Assembly: GCF_019393635.1 (NCBI RefSeq)
Contig: NC_057866.1
Span: 9,806,223-9,870,222 of the forward strand
Direction of reading: 5' to 3'
DNA from: Dromiciops gliroides
Lineage: Eukaryota > Chordata > Mammalia > Microbiotheria > Microbiotheriidae
DNA length: 64,000 nt
Positions 36,201 to 44,110 of the stretch are shown piece after piece; position 1 is the stretch's first letter, and each line of letters opens with the position of its first letter. A program made the translations under genes and the position numbers. Under the pieces are notes generated by a model that ran no database searches, had not been told where the DNA came from, and saw only the letters and a list, made by a program, of their open reading frames with translations.

Positions 36201-38325
36201 TTCTTATAGCTTGAAAAACTCCCTGTCCTGAATGTAAATGAAGAAGGTTGCAAAGAAAGACCAGGGAGTCAGAACCACCTGCTGAGCTGGAATAAACTTC
36301 TGATAACTCATTGTTTGTCCTCAGATATGGCTGCCCTTAGGTTGACAATCAGTGTGCTTGGGAAAGGAGGTGTGGGACTTTTGTTTTTATGTCTTCACCT
36401 CTTCACACTGGAACTCTACCCAACTGAAGTCAGGTAAGAATTTAAGGAAAGTGGGACCAGAACATTAAAGGTCAATGATGGCAAACTGTACCGATCAAGG
36501 ATTCAGGCAGGTGTGGATGTAGGGACATAGCACTGAAAACACAGCCCATGTATATTGAATTCAATTCAATTGAACCAATACTTACCAAGTGACTACTAGG
36601 AGCCAAACACTGTGCTTGGCACATAGGAGAGAAAGGCAAAGAAAAAACCCATCCTGTTTTCAAAGAGCCTCCATTCTATTGACTTTGCATTAAATTTGAA
36701 TATTCAAAGTATGGATTATAATGCTGAGGTCAAATGATTCAACAAACATCTCTCTATTCTATGGTGTGGTTTGCCTTATTTGCCTAAAGAAGAACAATAC
36801 AGTGAATTACATAAGAAAAAGGCTTAGAAACCAGTCTGAAGAATGTCTGGCTGTGGCACACTAGAACACAGACACCAAAAAGTCTTTTTATTTTGCATTG
36901 GAGCCATATAAACTTGCTGCTCCTTAACAATATTTTGTCCAGGTGTTAGGCCAGCCACTGCAGTGATCTTCTCCAACTAAAAGGTAGAGATGTTAGATGT
37001 AAAGTCTCTGAGGAACAATGAAGAAAATATGTTTTACATATCGTTATATGGGAGAGGACATATATTGGGATAAGGAAGGAAGGGAAGAAGACACAGAAAA
37101 GGAAAAAGCAAGGGACTATAAGCAAGGAGCAAACCCCTTCAGCCCCCTCTGTGCATGGTGCTGATATTTCCTTCTCCTGACTATCAGTATTATTCAGGCA
37201 TTCACAAATTTTGCCATATCTCAATCCACGGCATCATATTCCCCCACAATTTATTAACTCACTCGCCTGTGCAGCTGCCTGTCCTTTCAAATCCTTTGCT
37301 GCCAAATTCATTATTCTACCAACCGTTTCTCTCCACAGTCTGAATTTCTTTCCCTTTCAAGTTAAAATCCCCTTGATCACAACAGTAAAAGAGAACCACA
37401 AAGTGAACCCTAACACAAAACTATCTTCCTAATATGGCTGAGGGCTATAGACATCAAGGTAACCGGGGGAAAACTCTGTCTCTGGAGTGAGAGGAAGTTG
37501 TTTCAAATCCTACCTGCCTCTGATGCTAACTACATTTGACACATTGGCCAGGCACTTCTCTAGACTCAGTTTCCTCTGTACAATGAGGAAACTATTAGAC
37601 TAGATCTTGTGAGGACTCTTCACACTGGAGATTTGTGTTTCTGTGACATGTTTTGTTAACAATATCATAATACCCATCCTTGCGGTATTCAAGAACTCAT
37701 ACAGGACCTCTGCAGGTTCAGGAGATTTTTAGTGAGTGGGACCACAAGGCTGGGAGCTGTGAAAATCACCTAACCATCAAAGAGCTGGCTACATTCCAGA
37801 GAAGAACCTTTTGTATAACAACATTAAGATAGATATCAAAATTTTAATTAATTACTCTATAAAATGCTTTATTGGAAGTTTTGCAAGCCTACAGACTAAT
37901 CAGGCTCATGGGCCTGGGGTAAGAGGAGGAGGAGGATGGGAAGCTAGGCAAACCTAATATTCCCAGACAAAATGGGAAGCAAAACTGCATTCCTTGTGAC
38001 ATCCATGAAGGGACCAGCAAAAGCACTTCAAGTTTCACTCCCAGGGGTGGGAAGGTGTTGTAAGGCCTATGCTAAGGCTGCCACTTTGCTCCTCCTCTGG
38101 GAATGTTCTAGGGAAGTTTCCTTCTTACTTTTAGTACAAGAGGGTGCATATATTCAGTTCAATTCAATACCATGTATACTTGTTGTCCTATTGTATTGGT
38201 TAAAAATAAAAATGATTTAATGGCTCCAGAGAAGTTTGAACTCTTCACATATTCTTCAATAAACTGTCCAAGTGAAAATCAAAGAAACAAGCCTTCTATT
38301 GAGTTTGTATCAGATCTTCTGGAGG

Positions 38326-38363
<38 letters not shown>

Positions 38364-40300
38364 TATATATATATATATATATATATACACATGCATGCAT
38401 GCATGCATGCATGCATACAAATGTATTTATCTATGCGTACATGTGTGAACAGACACTATGTAGAGTTCAAACCACTTTGGGCCCTAGAACTCTATGAGAA
38501 GGACAAGATAAAAAGCTTCTAAAGGATAAATTAATGCTCAGAAGGTTACAGGACAAGAGGCAGGAAGGTGTCTCAAAGTTCCTCTGGATCTTGATAGTAC
38601 AAGATGTAGCCCATCACTTTGAGGTCTCCCAGTGGTACAGAATTTGTTGATGCCAAAGCTAGAGCAAGAAGCTTTTAGCTCTTGGATGAGTGACCTGCTC
38701 CCCCTCATTTCTCAGCTGCACAAGGACACTTAACAAGGTAATTATTGAGATCTATCCATTAAACTTCTGTCCTATTATGGAAAGGACACTGAGCTAGATT
38801 TGGGGCAGGCAGCAGAAAAGCAAAGCAGTCCTTCAAGTCACTTATATCCTAACTTTTGCTCTAATTTTGTTCACTTACAGGCAGAAGGGAATGAGTGTTG
38901 GTGGTTTAGCATTAAGCTTTGGTGCAATGCTGGCTCCCCTTGTCTTCATTATTGACAGCTATAGCCATATTGTACAGCCTCTCTTATTTGGAGGAATGCC
39001 TATCCTTTCTGCCATTGCTGTCTCCTTCTTGATTGAGACCCATGGCCTCCCGCTGCTGCAAACTATCCAAGAGACAGAAAAGAGGTGAGTTCCTGACTCC
39101 TATCAGTGGAAGTCTAACTGTAAAATGAGATCAGGAGTGTATCTTTGAGGATCTTCTTTCCCCTGGGCTCAGAATATGTAAGAGTGCCCAGGGAAATACA
39201 CTGGGTAGTTATCATGACAAGTCCAAATTCCAAAGCCAATCCCTAAATCTCTTCTTCCTGTGCATTGTTAAAATAAGACAAACATTGCATTAAGCTAAAG
39301 TGACAATTAGTGGGAATAGAAATCCTTAGACATATGTCCATTACTTTTTTTTTTGGTAAGGCAATTGGGGTTAAGTGACTTGCCCAGGGTCACACAGCTA
39401 GTAAGTGTCAAGTGTCTGAGGTCAGATTTGAACTCAGGTACTCCTGAATCCAGGGCTGGTCCTTTATCCACTGGGCCACCTAGCTGCCCCATTCATTTTT
39501 TATAGAAATGCCATAGAGGGTTCCTTTCAATTATCTCATTAAAATTCTTCTCATTTTAATTTGCTTTAACAAATACCAATTAATTACCTACCATGTGCAA
39601 TGCAGGGCAGCTAGGTGGTAAAGGGATAGAGTACTGGGCCTGAAGTCAGGAAAACTTATATTCCTGAGTTCAAATCTGGCCTCAGACATTTAATAGCTGT
39701 GTGATCTTGGGCAAGTCATTTATCCATGTTTCTCTCAGTTCCTCATCTGTAAAATGAGCTGGACAAGGAGATGGCAAACCACTGCAGTATCTTTGACCAA
39801 AAAATTCCAAACAAGCTCAGGAAGAGCTCAGGAACAAGTGAACACTTGTCCAAAGTAAAGTCTTTTTTCATCGTCAAAGTAAAGTCTTTTTTCATCATCA
39901 AAGTAAAGTCTCAAAAGTCCTCCTGGTCCTCTAGTGAGAGGCAGCTGAGGATGCAGTGGCCAGACCACTGGGCCTGGAGACAGGACAACCTGAGGTCAGA
40001 CCTGGCCTCTGACACTGACACATGGGAGAGACATTGGACAAGTCACTTTACCTCCCTGAGCCCTACTTTCCTCATCTTCATAAAGAGGGGCAGGGTGAAG
40101 ATGTCTCTGAGGTTCCTTTTGGCTCTAAATCCATGGTCCTGTGCCCATTGACCATCCTCAGCCTGCTTGTCAATGTCCTTCCTCAAATGTTATGCCCAAA
40201 ACTGAGCACAATATTTCAGACTGAATGGGATAGGGGACATCCAATAATGTTTTCACCTCCATGATGGATGTGGGCATTTCCTTATTCCCTTAGCAGGAGG

Positions 40301-40362
<62 letters not shown>

Positions 40363-41413
40363 TGTGTGTGTGAGTCCATGCTAACTCTGATCTGTTCTCC
40401 CATTGCCAACCAGAGAAGAACTGTGCACACATTTTCTGTGGGGGAGAGTGGGCGCACACTTAGAGACAGCTGCGAAAGAGGCACATGCAAGAAGAAAACT
40501 CACATCCTGCAGGTCACCTGCAACTTTGCAATTGCAATATACATTCACATCCTCTTCTTGTCCTGAGACATGAGCATAGAAATTCCTTTATGGACTTAGT
40601 CTCTGCACAGCAGACGCTTCCTCTACTAAGCTCAGTTGGCAAGCCTGTGCTTGACTGACACTTCACTAGCTCCAATGTCTAAGCCAGCCTGGTTAATCTT
40701 CTTTGCCACTTCTTTGAGTTTCTGCTGTGAAGCTGTCCCTCTACTTATTTGTACATACTCCTCAAAATGAATGGTTATTTTTATTTTTTTCATTTTTATT
40801 TAAAGTTTTGAGCTGTTTTCTATCCTTCCTTCATTCCTATCCCCTGCGAGATTCAAAAGGAACATCCTAGCCAAATTCAAGAGTAACTGCACCAACCATC
40901 ACTTTCAGCCTCAAACATAGAGGATACATTTCTTTTTTATTATTATTTATTGTTATTTTTAAGAATAAACATTTTTATAGTTTTAAGTTCCAAATTTGAT
41001 CCCTCCTTCCCTCTCTCTCCTTCCCCCTCCCTGAGGTGGTAAACAATCAAATATAGGTTATACATGTGAAATTTTGTAAAACATTGCCATATTAGTCATT
41101 CTATATAAGAAAATGAATAAAAGACAAAAATTAAAGTTTAAAAATAGCATATTTTAGTCTGTGTTTCATCAATATCAGTTCTTTGTCTGGAGGTGGATAG
41201 TATGCTTCATCATTAGTCCTTTTGGATTGTCTTGGATCATAGTATTTCTGAGAATAGTTAAATCATTCATAGCACCACATTCTCTTGGTTCTGCTCCCTT
41301 CTCTATAAATTAGTTCATACAAGTTTTTACAGGCCTTTCTGAAATCATTCTGCTTATCATTCCTTATAGCACAATAAGATCCCATAACCCAATAATAAAT
41401 TTCTGAAATCATT

Positions 41414-41472
<59 letters not shown>

Positions 41473-42328
41473 GTGTTCAGACACTGGACACTACTGTAAA
41501 TGACTCTCTGTAAACTAAATATTACTAACGATATTCTCGTCTTCTGTCAAGGACCAGTGAAATATACATTTCCCCCCTATTATCTAGTGTCTGTATCTTT
41601 CCAGGTCACACAGTTTGCCAGAAACCCTACTGTCTCAGAACTCTGGTCTGCCACAGAACTCACCCTCAGACAAGTGAACCATGAAAGTAGACTTAACTTA
41701 GTAACAGACTCCTCCATATGAGAGGGTAGTTCCTTAAAAGGACAGGACCTTGCACAGGCATGAACTCAGCCTTCTCTGTGGACATCTTTTTCCCAAACCC
41801 TCCAATGCCATGCTAGATAGAATGTCATCTCCCTGAAGGCAGGGACTCTGGTACTTCATATCTTGGTGCTCCCAGTGCCTTGCACATACTAGATGCTTAA
41901 TAATAACCAGATAAATGGCTTGTGTTGACTTACAGAGGTTTATTTTAAGACTCAGCATTGTCAGCCAAGGTTTCTCTGCAGATGAAAAGAGTCCTTTTGG
42001 GGGCACCTAGGTGGCACAGTGGATAGAGCACCGGCCCTGGATTCAGGAAGACCTGAGTTTAAATCCAGCCTCAGACATTTAACACTTACTAGCTGTGTGA
42101 CCCTGGGCAAGTCACTTAACCCCAATTGCCTCTCAAAAAAAAGAGTCCTTTCCTTCCAGAGGGGACAAGCTTTCCTTTTGATGTCTAAGAGCAGAATGGC
42201 TTTGTCTCTGTTTCTCCTTGACCAGGATGAAGAGGGCACAGTGTCTGAAAGGAAATGCCAAGAAAGACATTCAGGAGAGACCAGCCTTGCTTATGCCTGA
42301 AATGCCACAGGCTGAGAGCACAGTTTGA
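9015..42328 (+). CDS. SLC22A20-like: SLC22 organic anion transporter, OAT6-like, ten exons, intact
   Basis: Coding exons are 9015-9404, 24389-24492, 26010-26164, 29025-29193, 30631-30754, 33075-33190, 34127-34341, 36325-36433, 38881-39084 and 42226-42328. They sum to 1,689 bases, that is 562 residues and a stop, with every intron GT..AG and all phases matching. Family knowledge: SLC22 proteins are 12-TM plasma-membrane carriers that exchange organic anions. Visible marks are TM1 at about residues 17 to 37, a large outer loop with sequons at N39, N53 and N100 and cysteines 49, 86, 112 and 135, and the MFS loop signature SDRFGRR between TM2 and TM3. [13 protein letters not shown] marks the TM10-TM11 loop, and the C-terminus is polar and Lys-rich. 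Similarity to OAT6 (MSYIQ, LDLQKFG, LYLVQ, YPTE) is from memory. Mouse OAT6 is known from olfactory tissue; nothing here shows the tissue of expression. Confidence 0.92.
10545..10977 (+). mobile_element. L1 (host of a nested L1), left part
   Basis: C-terminal ORF2 sequence: ATCAAAGCTATCTATAGTCA, then AACAACTCTGAGGTACCGCC. It stops at AAAGGAAAAG, where the nested L1 begins, and resumes at about 16,622. Confidence 0.75.
10978..10987 (+). repeat. Target-site repeat, left, of the nested L1
   Basis: AAAGGAAAAG here and again at 16,612 to 16,621. The second copy adjoins the A-rich tail, so part of it could be tail. Confidence 0.6.
10988..16611. mobile_element. L1 LINE with 5' inversion (twin priming), about 5.6 kb
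   Basis: The left part (10,988 to about 13,550) is on the - strand and carries the ORF1 C-terminus ([17 protein letters not shown] near 12,960), the ORF1-ORF2 spacer, and the ORF2 endonuclease region with SDHDAIKI near 11,690. The right part (about 13,560 to 16,611) is on + and carries the ORF2 reverse transcriptase from [35 protein letters not shown]-like sequence near 14,440, the C-terminus and the 3' UTR. Read in order, the two parts are neighbouring stretches of one ORF2 with a small gap. Frames are broken by several stops and shifts, so it is dead. Confidence 0.88.
11035..11180 (-). mobile_element. WSINE1-type SINE inside the inverted L1 part
   Basis: Antisense copy splitting ORF2 (MKR before and [10 protein letters not shown] after on -). 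Imperfect CCTTTTCATTTT-like repeats flank it and a run of C adjoins its head. Confidence 0.85.
16622..16985 (+). mobile_element. L1 (host of the nested L1), right part and 3' end
   Basis: Continues the L1 of 10,545: TGGGGAAATGGCTGAACAAA, then a 3' UTR ending in ACATGTAATTGGGGAAAATA and an A-rich tail. Confidence 0.7.
17035..18050 (+). mobile_element. BovB/RTE-type LINE fragment
   Basis: It shows the RTE reverse transcriptase box [16 protein letters not shown] (from about 17,119), then [40 protein letters not shown] and [16 protein letters not shown]. These are hallmark stretches of the BovB/RTE family known in marsupials and ruminants. It is 5'-truncated with several stops and frame shifts. 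A SINE interrupts its 3' end. Confidence 0.88.
17843..18015 (+). mobile_element. WSINE1-type SINE in the RTE element
   Basis: Full copy with a GAAA-rich tail, bracketed by GAAAGAGCATGGGA at 17,829 to 17,842 and 18,016 to 18,029. Confidence 0.92.
18375..19250 (-). mobile_element. L1 ORF1 part, inverted segment
   Basis: The - strand carries ORF1 from its start at 19,157 ([20 protein letters not shown]) through a heptad-rich coiled coil ([19 protein letters not shown]) to the RNA-binding part ([15 protein letters not shown]). It stops at a point that continues in the + segment beginning near 19,251. This is the inverted half of one 5'-inverted L1. Confidence 0.85.
19251..20640 (+). mobile_element. 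L1, forward segment with 3' end
   Basis: Begins with the ORF1 C-terminus ([20 protein letters not shown], then [17 protein letters not shown]). The purine-rich ORF1-ORF2 spacer follows to about 20,080, and then the ORF2 end and 3' UTR (20,100 to 20,620). Most of ORF2 is missing. A weak antisense SINE-like stretch lies at 19,470 to 19,580. Confidence 0.75.
20965..23905 (+). mobile_element. L1 LINE, 5'-truncated, right-arm partner
   Basis: Reverse transcriptase sequence ([20 protein letters not shown] and [20 protein letters not shown] at 21,260 to 21,440) to the C-terminus ([19 protein letters not shown] at 22,560) and the 3' UTR. Several stops and shifts are present. The 3' junction is shared with the left arm's L1. 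A solo LTR sits in the 3' UTR. Confidence 0.88.
23330..23819. mobile_element. Solo LTR, whole, in L1 3' UTR
   Basis: A 490-bp fossil LTR with perfect 7-base mirror ends TGTGATG and CATCACA, flanked by CTAT on both sides (23,326 and 23,820). L1 sequence continues across it. The left arm lacks it, so it is younger than the inverted duplication. Related in its first 60 bases to the LTRs at 46,548, 47,461 and 28,127. Confidence 0.9.
24180..24332 (-). mobile_element. WSINE1-type SINE, right-arm only
   Basis: Antisense copy between ATCACATAGTC and CACAGTCACTC. The left arm at about 5,690 has the joined site. Confidence 0.85.
24389..24492 (+). CDS. SLC22A20-like: Exon 2: TM2
   Basis: 104 bp, residues 131 to 165, from WDLVC to the split Arg of SDR. 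The acceptor is ccttcag and the donor gtaagtg. TM2 is about [17 protein letters not shown]. The MFS loop motif starts here and is finished in exon 3. Confidence 0.95.
24493..26009 (+). other. Intron 2
   Basis: The first 390 bases match the left arm. An antisense WSINE1-type SINE lies at 25,395 to 25,534. The remaining sequence is not recognised. Confidence 0.7.
25395..25534 (-). mobile_element. WSINE1-type SINE
   Basis: Antisense copy flanked by AAGTCGGGCTGTCTG and AAGTCAGGCTGTCTG target repeats. It lies in the part of intron 2 deleted from the left arm. Confidence 0.88.
26010..26164 (+). CDS. SLC22A20-like: Exon 3: TM3 and TM4
   Basis: 155 bp, residues 165 to 217. It completes [12 protein letters not shown], then TM3 ([14 protein letters not shown]) and TM4 ([19 protein letters not shown]). 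The stretch after TM4, HTRNCLTLEW, is more polar than the family's usual aliphatic sequence. The acceptor is gtcctag and the donor gtaagt. Absent from the inverted copy. Confidence 0.94.
26720..27260 (-). mobile_element. Old antisense L1 3' fragment
   Basis: On + it reads TTAGCCACTTCCCAATCAAT and TGGTTTCCAAATCTTTGC, the antisense of the ORF2 end common in L1. It is strongly decayed. Confidence 0.7.
28127..28469 (-). mobile_element. Solo LTR, antisense
   Basis: A fossil of the same family as 47,461. On the - strand it begins TGTCTAAAATATCTAATGAG, has GCTTATAATTTATA's complement nearby, and ends CCTTACA. It is about 343 bp, shorter than its relative, with no clear flanking repeat. Confidence 0.7.
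29025..29193 (+). CDS. SLC22A20-like: Exon 4: TM5 and TM6
   Basis: 169 bp, residues 217 to 273. The acceptor is cctttaag, not the more downstream ccttag; this restores both the family length and the LEWTP motif. TM5 is about [19 protein letters not shown], then RDWRRLQF, then TM6 ([16 protein letters not shown]). The Arg codon CGG in DWRRLQ is the one changed to a stop in the inverted copy. Confidence 0.93.
29194..30630 (+). other. Intron 4
   Basis: Nearly identical to 2,507 to 3,954 in the inverted copy. Only old MIR/THER-type remnants are seen. Confidence 0.75.
30631..30754 (+). CDS. SLC22A20-like: Exon 5: cytoplasmic loop after TM6
   Basis: 124 bp, residues 273 to 314, with [20 protein letters not shown] and [18 protein letters not shown]. 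Acceptor ctctcag, donor gtaggg. This PES(A/S)xWL stretch is a conserved SLC22 mark. Confidence 0.95.
30755..33074 (+). other. Intron 5
   Basis: Matches 17 to 2,382 of the left arm, nearly identical up to about 31,080 and diverged beyond. Contains a MAR1-like SINE on + at 31,240 to 31,450, a THER1/MIR-type tail at 32,000 to 32,110, and a MAR1-like SINE on - at 32,164 to 32,390. Confidence 0.75.
33075..33190 (+). CDS. SLC22A20-like: Exon 6: loop to TM7
   Basis: 116 bp, residues 315 to 353, [20 protein letters not shown] and [15 protein letters not shown]. Acceptor ctgactag, donor gtaagt. The MS-YIQ-ASV pattern is what most recalls OAT6. Confidence 0.94.
33191..34126 (+). other. Intron 6 with CA repeat and antisense L1 3' end
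   Basis: A (CA)n run of about 46 bases at 33,206 to 33,253 is followed by an antisense L1 3' segment at 33,255 to 33,830. The last 300 bases are not recognised. Confidence 0.8.
33255..33830 (-). mobile_element. Antisense L1 3' fragment
   Basis: On + it reads TTGGATCATTGTATTGTTGA and CCATTCCCCAATTGATGACA, the complement of the L1 ORF2 end and 3' UTR. Its 5' part is missing. Confidence 0.8.
34127..34341 (+). CDS. SLC22A20-like: Exon 7: TM7, TM8 and TM9
   Basis: 215 bp, residues 353 to 425. [18 protein letters not shown], then [20 protein letters not shown], then the loop [10 protein letters not shown] where the MFS second-half RxGRR-like motif lies, and TM9 ([17 protein letters not shown]). 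Acceptor ccttccag, donor gtgaga. Confidence 0.95.
34592..34737 (+). mobile_element. LTR fragment, sense
   Basis: A fossil fragment of the same family as 34,897 to 35,666, in the opposite direction: GTCCTTAGGAATTCCTCTTT then ACCCTCTTGCACAC. It ends at a SINE. Confidence 0.65.
34738..34886 (+). mobile_element. WSINE1-type SINE
   Basis: Full head (GGGGCAGCTGGGTGGCACAG) and A tail, lying between the two LTR pieces. Confidence 0.9.
34897..35666 (-). mobile_element. Solo LTR, antisense, with a SINE inside
   Basis: A fossil; on the - strand it runs from TGTCATGAGG to GGGCCCATAACA, about 620 bp without the SINE. It contains a polyadenylation-type AATAAACTACTATC region (near 35,515 on +). Related to the LTR at 50,626. 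Confidence 0.75.
35232..35378 (+). mobile_element. WSINE1-type SINE in the LTR
   Basis: Full copy between AAGTACCTGCTGG and AAATACCTGCTGG target repeats. Confidence 0.9.
36325..36433 (+). CDS. SLC22A20-like: Exon 8: TM10
   Basis: 109 bp, residues 425 to 461, with [20 protein letters not shown] followed by YPTEVR. Acceptor tcctcag, donor gtaaga. LGK-G and the ELYPTE/R loop are strongly kept in OATs. Confidence 0.95.
36434..38880 (+). other. Intron 8
   Basis: Mostly unrecognised sequence with an old THER1/MIR-like tail near 36,560 to 36,680. A compound microsatellite, (AC)n then (AT)n then (GCAT)n, is at about 38,331 to 38,418. Confidence 0.7.
38331..38418. repeat. Compound microsatellite AC/AT/GCAT
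   Basis: Three simple-repeat tracts in series: ACAC, ATAT, then GCATGCAT. The open frame crossing it is a repeat artefact. Confidence 0.9.
38881..39084 (+). CDS. SLC22A20-like: Exon 9: TM11 and TM12
   Basis: 204 bp, residues 461 to 529. [22 protein letters not shown]11, then the loop with [10 protein letters not shown] and TM12 ([14 protein letters not shown]). [15 protein letters not shown] begins the cytoplasmic tail. Acceptor cttacag, donor gtgagt. Confidence 0.94.
39346..39490 (-). mobile_element. WSINE1-type SINE
   Basis: Antisense copy with a T-rich start and the head complement CCACCTAGCTGCCCC. Flanks TCCATTACTTTTT and CATTCATTTTTTA give only a partial repeat. Confidence 0.85.
39603..39830 (+). 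mobile_element. MAR1-like SINE
   Basis: GGCAGCTAGGTGGTAAAGGG head, GAGTTCAAATCTGGCCTCAG, then the longer body AAATGAGCTGGACAAGGAGA and AGTATCTTTGACC. The unit next to it at 39,842 to 39,910 repeats AAAGTAAAGTCTTTTTTCAT three times. Confidence 0.75.
40303..40373. repeat. TG microsatellite
   Basis: About 70 bases of (TG)n with one AG break near the end. Open frames on both strands here are repeat artefacts. Confidence 0.95.
40960..41400 (-). mobile_element. Antisense L1 3' fragment
   Basis: On + it reads AAGAATAAACATTTTTATAG, TTGTCTTGGATCATAG and TTGGTTCTGCTCCCTTC, the complement of the L1 3' UTR. A (CT)n run follows. Confidence 0.8.
41413..41468. repeat. CT microsatellite
   Basis: A nearly perfect (CT)n run of about 55 bases. 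Confidence 0.95.
42000..42140 (+). mobile_element. WSINE1-type SINE just before exon 10
   Basis: Bracketed by AAAAGAGTCCTTT on both sides, 85 bases before the last coding exon. Confidence 0.9.
42226..42328 (+). CDS. SLC22A20-like: Exon 10: C-terminal tail and stop
   Basis: Residues 529 to 562 and TGA. The tail is basic at first ([20 protein letters not shown]) and ends QAESTV. S-T-V resembles a class I PDZ-binding end (S/T-x-hydrophobic), though ending in T-V it fits only loosely. Acceptor gaccag. Confidence 0.88.
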
Positions 42329-42545
42329 CACTTTCCTGTATGCCCTCACCTGTGCCTCTGAGGGACTCCAATGTCTGGACTCAGTTTCGTTATTTTTTCT
42401 TATTGTGATGGATGGATGGATAGATTGCGATCTACATTTTCTGGATTGAAAAGGGCATTCTCTGCCTGCTGAGTGGATGGAACAAGGTGACCTGGTAGAA
42501 CTTCCCTGCAATTCAGCTCATGAAATAAAGGATTCACTGTTAAAC
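42329..42545 (+). promoter_or_regulatory. 3' UTR with polyadenylation signal
   Basis: AATAAA at 42,524 to 42,529, about 196 bases after the stop. It is the first canonical signal on this strand after the coding end. Confidence 0.65.
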
Positions 42546-42665
42546 ATCATACCTTTAAAATGAGTGCTATAAACAATGAGGGAACATACAATTTGCCACC
42601 CTGGGTGGGTGGTGTAGGAGACCCTGAGACCTTGCTCCCTACCTCAGGACATGCCCATAGGTATT

Positions 42666-42806
42666 TTTTTGTGAGGCAATTGGGGTTAAATGACTTGCCC
42701 AGGGTCACACAGCTAGTAAGTGTTTAAGTGCCTGAGAGCAGATTTGAACTCAGTTCCTCCTGACTCCAGGGCCAGTGCTCTATCCACTGCGCCACCTAGC
42801 TACCCC
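42666..42806 (-). mobile_element. WSINE1-type SINE
   Basis: Antisense copy starting TTTTTTTGTGAGGCAATTGG on + and ending GCCACCTAGCTACCCC. Confidence 0.88.
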
Positions 42807-43079
42807 ATCCCTATATATCTTGACAAAGTTTTCTTCTGGGAAAGTCTGTTTGGATTGGTCAGGTGCTTGAGGCGAACAATGTTTTTTCCATTCATTATCT
42901 GCCTAGCTTGGTGAGCCAGTCCTGTCTTCTAATAAAAGGTGGAAATACAAAGCAAGGTAAGGAACACCATATACAGATAAAGGAGCCCTTTGGTCCTTGT
43001 AGCTCCTTGGGGAACATAGAAAGGGGCCTTGATTGGGGGAAACCTCCCTCCATGCTGGGGAGAGCATCTTTAGAGAGAG

Positions 43080-43215
43080 GTCCTGAGTGCAAATCCCAGT
43101 AGTGCTACATCCCATGCCTATGCCCTTAAGGAAGTCACTTATTCTCTCTGCACCTCAGCTTCTTCTCTTGTAGAATGAAGGGCTTTGACTAGATGGCTCT
43201 AAGGTCTGCCAGTGT
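43080..43215 (+). mobile_element. MIR-like SINE remnant
   Basis: TGCAAATCCCAGTAGTGCTA, AAGGAAGTCACTTATTCTCT and CACCTCAGCTTCTTC follow the MIR core order, with weak conservation. The sequence from 42,810 to 43,080 is not recognised. Confidence 0.5.
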
Positions 43216-43473
43216 CTTCTTCACGGCCCTGCTCTTCTCCCAAAGTCCTGTCCCCATACCAGCAGACTTCACCATACCTGAACCCTGTAACTTCCAACAA
43301 ATCCCATGGTCCTTTTAAATCCAGTGACATCCTACTTCTCTCCACCTCAGCCACACATAATCACACAACCATAATGACACTTATGAGCCCACCATTAACC
43401 ACAACAGTTCTAATTCCTTGGTCAAGTTAATAGCAGTCAACAAATACTTATTAAGTTCCTACCATATTCCAGG

Positions 43474-44053
43474 TGTCACTGAGAAATTGGTTTTGAAAAT
43501 ATTCCTCTTTCGGAGAATTATTCGCCCACAAGATCCAATCGAAATTTAATTAAAAGGGTTTTTTATTTGGTGCACAGACATATGGCCATGAGCAGAAGTC
43601 TAAACTTCACCTCCCAGGGGGTTCCAGGTTTATGGCATGTTCCTTAATCAGTCAGCACATAGAGGTATGGCTGGGAGAAGTGTAACTTCAACTCCCAGAA
43701 CAACGAAGATGACCATTTTATAGAGGTGAGAAGGGGGAAGGGGAAAAAGACTTAGGACTGAAAAGCTGCAGTTACTTGGAAAATGATGATGCTAGCCATT
43801 TGGCTACATGAATAGTAAACATGCCACATTTCTAACTTGAGATTATTGTCACTGCCTGGTGCTAATCACATAGCAAACATGATTGGTTCCCAACTAAGCT
43901 TATGCTGTAAATTCAAAGCACCCAGCTTTCTGGGTGACTGGGACATGTCTGCTTTATTATCCGCTGATCAACTGTATCTTTCCATGATCAGAGTGTCCTC
44001 CTCAGGGCCAGAGCATCCCTAACTGGGCCCAGGTCTACTAGGCTGTTACTACA
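43474..44053. mobile_element. Solo LTR, whole
   Basis: A 580-bp fossil from TGTCACTGAG to GTTACTACA, flanked by CAGG at 43,470 and at 44,054. The family is not recognised. It has AATTTAATTAAAAGGGTTTT near its start. Confidence 0.8.
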
Positions 44054-44110
44054 CAGGCACAGTGTGAAGCATAGTGGCTACAAAGAAAGGAAAGACACAG
44101 TGCTTGCTCT

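Larger units (their letters stand above)
34342..36324 (+). other. Intron 7
   Basis: Holds two LTR pieces in opposite orientation (34,592 and 34,897) and two WSINE1-type SINEs. Nothing is recognised from 35,670 to 36,324. Confidence 0.7.
39085..42225 (+). other. Intron 9
   Basis: Contains SINEs at 39,346 (-), 39,603 (+, MAR1-like), 39,940 (+, MIR-like) and 42,000 (+). Also a TG repeat at 40,303 to 40,373, an antisense L1 3' end at 40,960 to 41,400 and a CT repeat at 41,413 to 41,468. The stretch 40,560 to 40,960 is not recognised. Confidence 0.75.

Noticed and set aside
38331-38418. Regular short repeats suggesting an array
   Set aside because: A compound microsatellite without spacers; no CRISPR-like structure and the genome is mammalian.
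40253-40566. Cys-Val or His-Thr repeat proteins over the TG tract
   Set aside because: Simple-repeat artefacts on both strands.
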